A stretch of DNA of 64,000 bases from Paenibacillus thiaminolyticus (GTDB lineage Bacteria; Bacillota; Bacilli; Paenibacillales; Paenibacillaceae), in NCBI RefSeq assembly GCF_007066085.1, contig NZ_CP041405.1:1488001-1552000 (forward strand), written 5' to 3'. Under the pieces are notes generated by a model. It was not told the DNA's origin and ran no database searches. It saw nothing but the letters and a program-made list of their open reading frames with translations. The number at the start of each line of letters is the position of its first letter. Position 1 is the stretch's first letter. Shown piece by piece: positions 8,504 through 19,300 of the stretch. The translations under genes were made by a program, and so were the position numbers.

Positions 8504-9754
8504 TCATTTCGCTTCCTTCACTGGATGGGATGAGCGCTGAGCCGATTTGCGCAGCTTTGCCAGAATCGCGGCATACCCCGCACTGGCCGCAAGGCCGAAG
8601 ACAAATATGCACACTCCCGCCCACAAGAACGTCGCGCCGATTCCGAGCCATGCCACGCCCATTCCTCCGAAGAGGGGCCCCAAAATATACGTAAGCGCCA
8701 TGACCGTGCCGAATTGCACCATTTTTGCGCGAGCGGCAGCCAATTGACCGAGCTTTTTCAGATAAAGGGAGAAGCCGATTTGCCAACATACGCCGCCGGC
8801 AAAAAACAGTCCCAATAGCCAGGCCACGTCCATGTGCCGGCTCATGGCCCACGTAACGGCAAGAAATACGAGCGCCAACCCTGCCGAGGACAGGCTTATC
8901 GCCTTGAAGGAGGGCTGGACTCCGGATGTTGCCACCCGCATCCGAACCAACAGCGTGCCGAGACCTGCGGCAGCCATCACATAAGCCACGATCGCGGCAT
9001 TATCCCATTGGTAGATGTCGCGGAACAACACGACCAATTGTGAATCGCCGACCGTGACGAAGAAGGACATCGCCGCAAGGATAATGAGCCCCGACATCAG
9101 GTATGCGCGAACGGATGCGTCCGGCGCCTCGCCTGGATGCTGCACGTTCCCGTTGTCCTGGGCCGGCTCCTCCCTGCTCGCTTCCCCCGCTCGCGCAGGT
9201 CTGGACAGAAAGGCTGCGGGAATGGCAGTAACGGCATAGGTAACGGCGGCTATCCACACGGTCACCTGCGGTTGCCATACCATCACGCTTAATCCGGCAG
9301 CCAGCGGCCCGGCGCACTTGACGATCGCCACCAGCCATTCGAACCGATTGTCAAGCGCCGCATATAGCTGCGGAGAGGTCATCCTCCGCAGCAATACCTC
9401 CTGTCCGTTAACAAAGCATCCGATGAGCAAGCCTTTGATGAGGATCAGCGCGATTGCCGCGGCAAAAGACGCCACGTATAAATGAAGGACCATGATCATC
9501 CCGCTCCCCCAAGCAGCTCCCATCATAACCAGTACATTCCGCTTCTGAATCCGTCCGCTTCCCATTGCTGTCGCCAGGGCCATGGAACCCGAAAAGCTCA
9601 TGATAAGAATCCCGAGCTGGATGGGCGTGGCGGCATGGTAAAAGCCCCAGTAATTCAGCATCGACACCAGATCGATCCACACGGCCACGTTAAAGATAAC
9701 AGCCGACCAGAACAGGATGCGGGCAACGGCAGACGGCGTATCGTTTGTTCCCAT
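8504..9754 (-). CDS. MFS-type transporter, first of a tandem pair
   Basis: 416 aa with about twelve hydrophobic helices and the overall layout of the DHA3 MFS group. The first cytoplasmic loop (SGRIQKRNVLVM) is shorter and less canonical than in its neighbour, with no clear GxxxDRxGR motif. RBS AAGGGGAG lies 9 nt before ATG 9754. It follows the methyltransferase stop by 17 bp. Two adjacent, diverged MFS genes could be paralogues with separate substrates or could form a heteromeric pump; the sequence does not decide. Confidence 0.75.
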   Translation of the reverse strand: MGTNDTPSAVARILFWSAVIFNVAVWIDLVSMLNYWGFYHAATPIQLGILIMSFSGSMALATAMGSGRIQKRNVLVMMGAAWGSGMIMVLHLYVASFAAAIALILIKGLLIGCFVNGQEVLLRRMTSPQLYAALDNRFEWLVAIVKCAGPLAAGLSVMVWQPQVTVWIAAVTYAVTAIPAAFLSRPARAGEASREEPAQDNGNVQHPGEAPDASVRAYLMSGLIILAAMSFFVTVGDSQLVVLFRDIYQWDNAAIVAYVMAAAGLGTLLVRMRVATSGVQPSFKAISLSSAGLALVFLAVTWAMSRHMDVAWLLGLFFAGGVCWQIGFSLYLKKLGQLAAARAKMVQFGTVMALTYILGPLFGGMGVAWLGIGATFLWAGVCIFVFGLAASAGYAAILAKLRKSAQRSSHPVKEAK

Positions 9755-9771
9755 AAAGACACGCTCCCCTT

Positions 9772-10582
9772 CTATGAGTTAGGTCTTACACCGCAGACGG
9801 CCATCATGATGAGCATGGCGTATGGGTGCTCACTGGCGAGAAAGGAAGAGACGCCTTTCTGCACGGCCGCCACTTCTTCTTCCGTTGCAAATCCGCTGTC
9901 CACCATCGTTCGCATCTCCTCGGCATCTACTTGCGGCAGGAAGGCTTCGATGCCGAGCTCGTCGCTATGTGAAGCGAGCAGCTTCAGCTGCAAATCGGCA
10001 TAGCCGGCCTGCTGCAGCATATGCCAGAGCTGGCGGCCAATGAACCGGTTGCCTCCTTGCGAAGCCTGCTCCTTGGCATGCTGATTCAACACGTGCAGCA
10101 GCTCCGGAATAACCGGATCGACCATGCCCCAGATGGCGTCATCCACATCCAAAATAATCAGCTTTCCTCCCGGTTTCAGCAGATCGAATATGTTCCTTGC
10201 GGCTTGTGCCGGATCCGGCACATGCTGAAACACAAGTCTGGCGATGGCGACATCGAATTGACCGAGCGGAAGGCCATGTTCCAGAATGTCTCCATGCACG
10301 ACGCTTACCCGTCCATCATCTCCGGGCGCAATGCGCTGCCGTGCATATTGGACGTAATAATCTTCGATTTCAATGGAAGTAATGCGGCTCGAAGGGAACA
10401 TTCGCGAGAGCTGCTCCGTTACGAATCCGGGACCGCTGCCAACCTCCAGAATGGAATCGCCGTCCTTGACGCCGAACTGTCCGAGAACCTGTTCTTCCTT
10501 GGACCAACTGATGTTCATTTGCCCCTTCATCCGTTCTAACAACCGCTTCAGCTTTCCTTCATCCATCATCAGCTTGTTCATG
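9772..10582 (-). CDS. SAM-dependent class I methyltransferase
   Basis: About 269 aa. SAM motif I is ILEVGSGPGFVTEQL, the acidic residue after beta-2 is in SIEIEDYY, and motif IV is FDVAIARLVFQHVPD. The start is ATG 10582, 6 nt after GAGGAGGA; the longer open frame runs into the end of the NRPS gene and is ignored. It lies 13 bp after the NRPS stop in the same operon. As the only tailoring enzyme in the operon, it probably adds a methyl group (O-, N- or C-) to the released lipopeptide or to an intermediate. The target atom is unknown. Confidence 0.85.
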
Positions 10583-10595
10583 TTCATCCTCCTCT

Positions 10596-13500
10596 TTACA
10601 CGGAAATTGGTTCGAAATAACCGCTGGCAGCAAAATAATCGATATACATGGCCAATCTGTCTGCATCCATTTGGGGGCACTCTAGCTTACGGTCTTTCAG
10701 GAAGGAGAACACTTTGTCCGCGTCAAAGACGGGTGTATCGCCTTCACTGATGGACATTTCTTCAATGAACGGCACGATCGAGATGTCGAGCCCACCCGCA
10801 TTGCCTGCATCAGTACCTGCTTCCAGGCTCTGCGACACTCTCGCCTTCCAATCCATCCAAGGCAGTTGCGCAAATGAATATCCTCGCTTCGCGAGTATGC
10901 GGGTGATATCCTTGAATGAGCAATCGTGATCATTCATCACGTGAAATGTCTGATTCGAGAATTGAGAGGAGGCTAGCCGAACGATGATGTCTGCGGCAAA
11001 GTCGGCCGGAATCAAGTTGAATCGGAAATCGATATCCGGGAATGCGCCAAGCTGGAGACAGAAGCGGATGATTTTCCAGAAGAAGTCACTGTCTTGGCAC
11101 GCCCCAGTTCGGCTGTCGCCCGAAATCCGGCCAAGACGGTACATGCTGACGGGGATTCCGCGTGTTCTGCCTTCCCGCATTACTCCTTCCGCCACCCATT
11201 TGCTTTGCGTGTACCCCAATTTTAAAGCATCGCTACAAACAGGCACATCATCCTCTAGAATGATTTTCTTGATTTTGGCATCTTTTTCAGAGAATACATA
11301 TAAAGTGGAGATATAATGGATCGGCTTCACGGCTCCGGCCGCGGCAAACCGCAATATCTCCTCGCACCCCTTGACATTGACTGCCTCCAAAGCCAAATAA
11401 GGTTGGGCAAAATTCACGATGGCTCCGTTGTGAAAAATGGACGTGATCTGCTTGGTCAAGAATTCGTATGCCTTCTCGTCCAGCCCTAGACGCGCTGCAC
11501 CCAAATCTCCGATTACCGCCGTAACCCGCGTCTCGTACTCGTCCTTCCATAGCCCATACTTTCTCATCCCCTCGGCGATCCTGCGCATGCCTGTCTCCCG
11601 ATCCGCAGCGCGTACCAGACAATAGACGTGCCTAGCGGAATCGGGCTGCAATAACTCATGCAGCAGGAACGCCCCGAAGAATCCCGTGCTTCCCGTCAGA
11701 AGCACGGCTTCATCCTGTGCCATGCTCACCGCCTGCGGGATGTCCGCAGCCTGAATGGCCGGATCGAGCACGATCCTGCTTGCCAAGTCCAGTCCTTCCC
11801 CAGTTTCTTCCTGCGCCAACACCCTATCGATTTGCGAGGCAATGCTCTTGATCGTCGGCTCTTGCATCAACTGTACTAGCGGAATCTGCACCTGGAACTG
11901 CTTCCGAATCTGGAACATCATCCGGCTGATTAGCAGCGAGTGGCCGCCCATATCGAAAAAGCTATCCTCTAATCCGACATGCTCCACATCAAGCAAGCCT
12001 AGCCACATCTCGCGCAGCGCCTGCTCCGTATCCGTGAAGTGCTGCGCAACATCTGACGCCGTCTCTTTATCCGCCAAGTGCCTGCCGGGCTTCAGCTCGC
12101 GCAATTTTGCGCGCTCGATCTTGCTGTTGGCCGTAAGCGGGAATTGCTCCAGTACCACGAATTGGGACGGAATCATAAAGTCCGGCAGCCTTTGCTTCAG
12201 CTCTTCTCGAATGCTGGCGGCCAGCCTTCCTTCCACCTCCTGCTGCATCGGAATGCTTGCCAGCTCCAATGAAGCCTTGTGTGCACCCGTGTATCTGCAA
12301 GGCGTCAGCTTCTCCTCCCCGTAAGGCATGAAGATCGCGTCCAAGCCTTTCTCATCATCGGACAACAGAAGTTCCACACGATGGCTCTGTCCGCCCCATT
12401 GCAGAATGTCCGCCGGATCTGTCCATTGCCATGAGGGCGACTCCTGCATGAGATGCCTGCGGTAATCCGCGATCGTGTCCGCCGGATCGGCCTGGCGCCG
12501 CCAGCGCATGAATTCCCACTCCTCCGCAAGGCGTCCATTCGGGATTCCCGTCACGAGGAAGCAGGCGGACGAATGTTCGGCGCACAACTTGCCTTCACGC
12601 AGCTGCCGCTTGATATCGGGACTCCATTCATAGAGAGCATCGGTCTCCCATACCGGTTTATCGCCGACATGCAGCACCGCATCGTATCGGAATTTGTTCA
12701 TCTCATTGCGATAGATGCCCTTTTTATAGAGCACTTCAACCGTTCGGATGGAGGTCAGTTCCCGCTGCAATTGCGCGAAATAGCCGGTATCCAGCATCAG
12801 TTCGCTGTGCTGCTTCATTTTGCGAAGCACGCGCCGGTCGAACTCCGGCAGTGAAAGCCGCTCGTCCACGCCATTCAGCACGACGGAGCAATGGAACGCT
12901 TCTCTGAACATAAGGCCGCAAATGTCGCCGAGAAAAATGCATCCTCCCGGCTTCAATTTGCCGGCAACATGCTGCAGAACCTCATTCAGATACGAGACAT
13001 CCGGGAAATACTGCACCACCGAGTTCAATATGACCATATCGACCTGCTCCACGTCGGGAAGCTCGTGGGCATTGCATTTGAACAGCGAAACCTTATGGCG
13101 ATTCTCTCCCAGCAGGTGCAGATGCGAACTGACATATTCGATCGCGTTCTCGGATAAATCGGTGCCGATATAGGACTCGCACGACGGGGCGATCCGGAAC
13201 AGCAGCAAGCCGGTACCGCATCCGATTTCCAGCACCCGTTTTGGCCTGTACTTCAGAATCCGTTCGACCGTTTCGCTGGTCCATTCCTCCATCTCGACCG
13301 CCGGTATGGGCAGCCCCGTATAGGTGTCATTCCATCCGACGATATGGAATGTCTTGTCGTCATGTTCATTGCCTTTGGCGTAATAACTGTCGAATACCGT
13401 TTCCCATCGATCGACCAGTTCGCCTTTGAACTGCCGAAGCGTGCCGTGCGCATGCAGTTCATTTTTGTGCGGGATCAAATAACATGTTAATTTGGCATCT

Positions 13501-16358
13501 CCGTGCTCATTCCGTTCGGCAACGACCACGCTTTGGGACACCAGCTCGTGATCGCTCACAGCGCTCTCGATCTCGCCAAGCTCAATGCGATAGCCGCGAA
13601 CCTTCACCTGCTCGTCACGGCGGCCCAAATATTCGATCTCTCCCGCCGCCGTCCATCTGGCCAAGTCCCCGGATCGGTACAGGCGAGCCCGGGGTCCATT
13701 CGCCGATACGGAAGCGAACGGATTCGCGATGAACCGCTCCCTGGTCAGCTCTTCGCGCTTCCAGTATCCGCGGGCTACGCCTCTCCCGCCAATATACAGC
13801 TCCCCCGGAACCCCCAAGGGAACCGGCTGGCCATGCTCGTCGAGTATGTACGCTTCCAGATCCGGCAGCGGCACGCCGATGACACTGCCCGCCCCGGCAT
13901 CCAGATCCTCCAGCGTAATCGGACGGAACGTCGCGTGTACCGTAATTTCGGTAATGCCGTACATATTGATCAACTGAGGCCGACGATCTCCATGCAGCCG
14001 GAACCAAGGTCGCAGCGACTGCAGCTCCAGCGCTTCCCCGCCGAAAATAATGTAGCGCAGCGACAGTTCCCCAGCCTCCTCGAACCCGTCATGCTGCTCG
14101 ACATGGATCAATTGCTTGAAGGCAGACGGCGTCTGATTCAGTACCGTTACCCGCTCGCGCACGAGAAGCCGATAGAAGTCCTCGAAGGAACGCGTCACGC
14201 CGGCAGGCACAATCACAAGGCTTCCTCCATGCAGCAGTGCCCCCCATATTTCCCAGACAGAAAAATCGAAGGCGCATGAGTGATACAGCGTCCATACATC
14301 TTGCGCATGGAAGCCGAACAATCGCCGCGTCGCTGCGAACAATCGGTTCACGCTGCCATGCTCGACAAGCACTCCCTTAGGCTTCCCTGTGGATCCTGAC
14401 GTGTAGATCATGTAGGCCAATTCGGATTCATTGACGAATACAGACAGATCGCTCGCAGAATCGCTTGCCGGATCCTCCTGCAGCGCCGATGCATTAATAC
14501 GCGTGCAAGAACGGACTGCCATCAAGTCCCGGGTCTCTTCATCCACCAGCAGCAGCGCGCATCCCGAGTCGCTCAGCATCCAGCGGATGCGTTCTTCGGG
14601 ATACGCCGGATCGAGAGGTACATATGCGCAGCCGGCTTTTAAGATGGCCAGGATTCCGGCAATCAGATAAGGGGAGCGGTTCATGCACAAACCGATGAAT
14701 TGCCCGGGCTCAGCCCCCGACTGCAGCAGATGGCGGGCAAGCCGGTTCGCATAAGCGTTGAGCTCCCGGTATGTCCAAACCGCTTCATTCCACTTCAACG
14801 CTGCATTGTTCGGATACAGGGCCGCATTGCGCTCGAATTGCCGATGAATGCCTTCCGATGCCGTCGCAATTGCCTCTATTGCACCGGAGCGCTGCAGCAT
14901 GCTCTCCCGCTCGCCCTCCTCCATCAAGTCCAGCCGGTCAATAGGCCGATCAGGCGCAGACAGCGCCGATCGAATGAACTGAATAAAGTGATTGACGAAG
15001 TTCCGCATCGACTGCGGAACGAACAGATTGGCGTTATATTCAAGCCGCCCGGTGATTTTTCCTTGCAATTCCGCCATCGACAGCAGCACATCCGACTTCG
15101 ACGTGCCGTTAAACAGTCTGATGCTCTCCGCTCGCGCTTTCGGAAGCTGGATATCGACGGCCGGCGTATTTTGATAGACGAACAGATTTCGAACTAGCGG
15201 GATGGCCCATCCTTGGCGATCCGGCTGCAGTTCCTCAACGATGCGGTCGAAAGGGAAATCCTGATGATCGTATGCTTCGGCCGCCGTTGCTGCCACTTGT
15301 CGCAGCAGTTCGCGGAATGTCATGTCCGCGCTTATGTCCACGCGAAGCGGCAATAAATTGACGAAGTAACCGATGAGACCTTCGATTTCGGTATCGTTGC
15401 GATTGGCAACAGGCGTCCCGACCACGAGCGTGCGCTCATGAGTATAGCGGTAGAGCAAGCCCCCGAACAGGGCGATCAGCGCCATGAACATTGTCGCGTC
15501 TGCTTCGGCGCAAAATGCTTTGAGTGCATGAGCCAGATCGTCCGGGAGTTCAAAGGACACCTCTCCGCCCCGGTTTCCGGCCCAATCCGTCATTTTTTTG
15601 TCCGGTGCGAGCGCAATGCTCGGGCAATGCTCCAATCTGTCCTTCCAATAACGCAAATGCTTCTCCCATGCCCCCGAATTTAGCTGCTCCGTCTGCCAAT
15701 GCGCGAAATCGCGATACTGAATCGGCAAGGAAGCAAGGGCGGGCGTATTGCCTTCTGAATAAGATCGGTAACACGCCACCCATTCCTTTGCCAGCACGCC
15801 CATGGACCAGCCGTCGGAAATAATATGGTGCAGGCATATCGCGAGCATATGCTCCCGCTCCTTCAACCGGATGACCTGCGCACGCATCAGAAGCCCTCTC
15901 TCCAGATCGAAAGGCGAAGAAATGACGCGCTGGATCACCGCGTTCGCTTCAGCTTCAGCTTCTGTCCCATGCCGTCCGCTAACATCTTCGATGGGCAATT
16001 CCAGCGTGAAATGCTCCATCCGCCGCAGTTGCGGCCGACCGCCGGAATTGATGAAATTGATGCGCAGTGACTCATGGCGGTCGATAATATGCTGCAGCGC
16101 CCGGCGGGCTGCCTCTATGTCCAGCTCTCCGCGGAACCTCACGGCAAAATACATGTTGTAAGCAGACTTATCCGCCAGCATTTGATCCATGAACCAAAGC
16201 CTTTTCTGAGCCGGAGACAGCACCAGGCCATCTTCTTCCGGTCTGGGAACAATCCGCGGTTGCTTCCTGCCTCGTCCCAGCTTCCACTGCTCAAGCAGCT
16301 CGCGCTGCTTGTCCGACAAAAGTGAACGTCGCGTTTCCAATTCATTTTTGTTCGTCAT
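10596..16358 (-). CDS. NRPS terminal module: C-A(Thr)-N-methyltransferase-PCP-reductase
   Basis: 1,920 aa. Condensation domain with HHIISDGWS near residue 179. Adenylation domain with YTSGSTGKPKG near 657 and FDFSVWE near 698. Aligning it by eye to GrsA gives the pocket code D-F-W-N-I-G-M-V-H-K, the standard threonine code. A methyltransferase domain (LEIGCGTG, near 1047) is inserted between A8 and A10, as in N-methylating modules. The PCP has GGHSLL near 1471. The terminal reductase domain has GSTGFFG near 1558 and YTQSK near 1718. The R domain uses NADPH to release the thioester as an aldehyde, or as an alcohol after a second reduction. There is no thioesterase. Start ATG 16358 is preferred over GTG 16376 but its RBS (GGTGGG) is weak. 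This is the last assembly-line protein. Confidence 0.93.
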   Translation of the reverse strand: MTNKNELETRRSLLSDKQRELLEQWKLGRGRKQPRIVPRPEEDGLVLSPAQKRLWFMDQMLADKSAYNMYFAVRFRGELDIEAARRALQHIIDRHESLRINFINSGGRPQLRRMEHFTLELPIEDVSGRHGTEAEAEANAVIQRVISSPFDLERGLLMRAQVIRLKEREHMLAICLHHIISDGWSMGVLAKEWVACYRSYSEGNTPALASLPIQYRDFAHWQTEQLNSGAWEKHLRYWKDRLEHCPSIALAPDKKMTDWAGNRGGEVSFELPDDLAHALKAFCAEADATMFMALIALFGGLLYRYTHERTLVVGTPVANRNDTEIEGLIGYFVNLLPLRVDISADMTFRELLRQVAATAAEAYDHQDFPFDRIVEELQPDRQGWAIPLVRNLFVYQNTPAVDIQLPKARAESIRLFNGTSKSDVLLSMAELQGKITGRLEYNANLFVPQSMRNFVNHFIQFIRSALSAPDRPIDRLDLMEEGERESMLQRSGAIEAIATASEGIHRQFERNAALYPNNAALKWNEAVWTYRELNAYANRLARHLLQSGAEPGQFIGLCMNRSPYLIAGILAILKAGCAYVPLDPAYPEERIRWMLSDSGCALLLVDEETRDLMAVRSCTRINASALQEDPASDSASDLSVFVNESELAYMIYTSGSTGKPKGVLVEHGSVNRLFAATRRLFGFHAQDVWTLYHSCAFDFSVWEIWGALLHGGSLVIVPAGVTRSFEDFYRLLVRERVTVLNQTPSAFKQLIHVEQHDGFEEAGELSLRYIIFGGEALELQSLRPWFRLHGDRRPQLINMYGITEITVHATFRPITLEDLDAGAGSVIGVPLPDLEAYILDEHGQPVPLGVPGELYIGGRGVARGYWKREELTRERFIANPFASVSANGPRARLYRSGDLARWTAAGEIEYLGRRDEQVKVRGYRIELGEIESAVSDHELVSQSVVVAERNEHGDAKLTCYLIPHKNELHAHGTLRQFKGELVDRWETVFDSYYAKGNEHDDKTFHIVGWNDTYTGLPIPAVEMEEWTSETVERILKYRPKRVLEIGCGTGLLLFRIAPSCESYIGTDLSENAIEYVSSHLHLLGENRHKVSLFKCNAHELPDVEQVDMVILNSVVQYFPDVSYLNEVLQHVAGKLKPGGCIFLGDICGLMFREAFHCSVVLNGVDERLSLPEFDRRVLRKMKQHSELMLDTGYFAQLQRELTSIRTVEVLYKKGIYRNEMNKFRYDAVLHVGDKPVWETDALYEWSPDIKRQLREGKLCAEHSSACFLVTGIPNGRLAEEWEFMRWRRQADPADTIADYRRHLMQESPSWQWTDPADILQWGGQSHRVELLLSDDEKGLDAIFMPYGEEKLTPCRYTGAHKASLELASIPMQQEVEGRLAASIREELKQRLPDFMIPSQFVVLEQFPLTANSKIERAKLRELKPGRHLADKETASDVAQHFTDTEQALREMWLGLLDVEHVGLEDSFFDMGGHSLLISRMMFQIRKQFQVQIPLVQLMQEPTIKSIASQIDRVLAQEETGEGLDLASRIVLDPAIQAADIPQAVSMAQDEAVLLTGSTGFFGAFLLHELLQPDSARHVYCLVRAADRETGMRRIAEGMRKYGLWKDEYETRVTAVIGDLGAARLGLDEKAYEFLTKQITSIFHNGAIVNFAQPYLALEAVNVKGCEEILRFAAAGAVKPIHYISTLYVFSEKDAKIKKIILEDDVPVCSDALKLGYTQSKWVAEGVMREGRTRGIPVSMYRLGRISGDSRTGACQDSDFFWKIIRFCLQLGAFPDIDFRFNLIPADFAADIIVRLASSQFSNQTFHVMNDHDCSFKDITRILAKRGYSFAQLPWMDWKARVSQSLEAGTDAGNAGGLDISIVPFIEEMSISEGDTPVFDADKVFSFLKDRKLECPQMDADRLAMYIDYFAASGYFEPISV

Positions 16359-16384
16359 AAGCACCCACCGTTCCACCGGAATTT

Positions 16385-19300
16385 TTATCGCTGATCATTG
16401 CCTGCCAAATGCTCAATCATCTGCAGTTCCAATTGCTCGGCAATCTCCTCAATCGTCGGATACTTGAAAATGCGCTCCAACTTGATGTCTATGTCCGGCA
16501 GCAGATTCCGCACGCGCGATATGAGCTGGGTCGCCATCAAGGAATGGCCTCCCAGTTCAAAGAAATTATCCTTGATGCCGATCGGGCGTACGCCAAGCAC
16601 CTGCTCCCATATCTCAACCAGATTTTCCTGCAACCCGTCCGCAGGAGGGACGTACATCGTTGACAGGTGCGCCCTTTCGTCCTCCAATCGCCCATGGCCC
16701 GCGCCTACTGGCGCAGCGGATTCTTCATGGCCCGCGCTTGCTTGGCTTTCCCGCCTGTCGCCGAACCAGCATCTCGTCCCCTCGAACGGATACGCAGGCA
16801 GCGGCACGCGTCCGGGCTGTCCATCATGAGTATGCTTCCAATGGATATCTGCTCCGGATAGCCAGCATTGCGCCAAGCCTTTCCATAACGCGGCAACGTC
16901 GGATTCCTCCTCCTTGCCATGCCGCATCAAGTTGATCGCATGAACCTTGCGCAATTCATCGTCACGCTGCCGCACCAATTGGGCCAAGCCTCTCCCTGGT
17001 CCCACCTCCAGCCAGATGGCATCATCTCCGAAGCTCCGCATAAGCGTGGACACCCCTCCTCCGAAGTTGACAGGCTCCCTCATATGGGCGCTCCAGTACG
17101 CGGCGCTCCTGGCCTGGGCCTCCGATATGTAATCACCGCTTACATTGGAGATGAAAGGGATGGAAGGGGCTGACAGCTCGTACTGGCGAAGCAAGCGTTC
17201 GAATTGCTCCGCGGCCGGCTCCATGAACGGGCTGTGGAACGCATGCGATACGGGCAGAAGCTTGTGGCCGATACCGCCGGATTCCAATCGCGCCGCCAAG
17301 TCAGCGATGGCTTCGCGCTCGCCCGCAACCGTGCATGAATCGGGGCTGTTGACGGCCGACAAGTACACGGCTTCGTCCGCTAAGCTCCGGATCTGCTCAT
17401 AGGATGAAGATACGGCCATCATGCCGCCGGCTGGGCTCTGCTGCATGACCGCCCCCCTTAGAACGATGATCGCAAGCGCCTCTTCAAGCCGGATGACGCC
17501 CGCGAGGCAGGCGGCGACATATTCGCCGAGGCTGTGTCCGATCATGGCACTGGGCCTCAGTCCCCAATCCATCAAGCAGCGGGCAAGCGCATATTCGACA
17601 ATGAACAGCAGCGGCTGCGCTATAGCGGTCTGCTCCAACGTTTGCGGTTCTCCGGCTCCGTTCGTACGGAACATCGCCTGCGATATCTCGGTGCGCATGC
17701 TCCCGTTCAGGACGGCAATGCACTTGTCCGCCCAACTGCGGAACAAAGGGATCTGTTCATACAATCCGGCCGTCATGTTCAAGTACTGGCTTCCTTGTCC
17801 CGGAAACATAAAAATGATGCTGGCCTTGTCCTTGCTCGCAATGCCCCTGCCAATGACTTGCAGACTGCCGTCCCTGCCGGATATTGCCGCATAACGATAA
17901 GGGAATGCCTTCCTGCCGACTTGAAGCGTATATGCGACCTTGTCCATGGAAGCGTCCGGGTGATGCCGGAAATACCTATCCAGAGCATCCTCCATTGAAC
18001 CGAGAGCGCTAGCCGTTCGCGCAGACAGAAGCAGCGCCTGCTCTCTCTGCTCCTTCCGGCATCCCGCGGCGCATTCCGCAGGTATTGGAGCCTCCTGCAA
18101 GATGAGATGCGCGTTCGTTCCGCCAATCCCGAACGAGCTTACCCCGGCGCGACGGGGATGATCCGAGGCCGGCCAATCCCGCAAGGCCGTATTGACATAG
18201 AAATGACTGGCCGTGAAGTCAATGGCCGGGTTGGAATCCTCATAATGCAGGCTCGGCGGAATTTGCCGGTGATGCAGCATCAATGTCGTCTTGATCAACC
18301 CCGCAATGCCCGCGGCAGCGTTCAAGTGGCCGATATTCGTCTTCACGGAGCCGATCGCGCAGCGCTGCCTGGCGCTGTCTTCGCCAGTCTCGCCGAATGC
18401 CTCTTGAAGCGCGGCTATCTCGATCGGATCGCCCAGCGCCGTGCCTGTCCCATGTGCTTCGATATAGTCGATTGTCTGCGGTTCTGCCCCCGCCATCATG
18501 AGCGCCTCCGCCACGACGCGGCGCTGGCCTTCGATGCTTGGCGCCGTGTACCCCACCTTGGCGGCACCGTCATTATTCACGGCGCTGCCAAGAATAAGGG
18601 CATAGATATGATCGCGATCGGCCAGAGCGTCCTCCAGGCGCTTAAGCGCCACGATCCCCGCTCCGCTGCCGAAGAGCGTCCCCTGCGCCTTAGCGTCAAA
18701 CGCCCGGCAATGCCCGTCCGGGGAGAAAATCCCCCCTTCCTGGTACATGTATCCTTCCTGCTGCGGAACCCGGATGGAGGCGCCGCCTGCAAGAGCCAGA
18801 TCCGACTGATACATGAGAAGGCTCTGGCAGGCATAATGGACGGCAACGAGCGATGTCGAGCACGCCGTCTGAATCGTGACGCTCGTTCCGCGCAAATTCA
18901 GCTTGTAGGAGATTCTGGTGCTTCCATAATCGTTGCTGTTCGCCTGCAGCACCATTTGCAGCTCCTCCTCCGAAAGTTCATCGCGACGCGGCAATATTTC
19001 GTTCACCAAGTAACTGTTGAATCCGCATCCGGCAAACAGACTGACCAAGCCCTGGTACGACTCCGCGACATAGCCCGCATCCTCAAGCGCTTCCCATGCG
19101 CACATCAGCAGCAGGCGGTGCTGCGGATCGAGCAGGTCAGCCTCGCGCTTGCTCATGCCGAAAAATTGATAATCGAACTTGTCGATGCCATCCAGGAGCG
19201 GGGAAGCCTTCACATAGTTCGGGCTGCGCAACTTCTCCTCTGCAATGCCGGATTCTCGCAGCATGTCATCGGTGAAAAAGGTGATCGTCTCCCTGCCATG

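Noticed and set aside
10583..10680. Longer N-terminus of the methyltransferase
   Set aside because: It overlaps the NRPS end out of frame; a strong SD supports ATG 10582.
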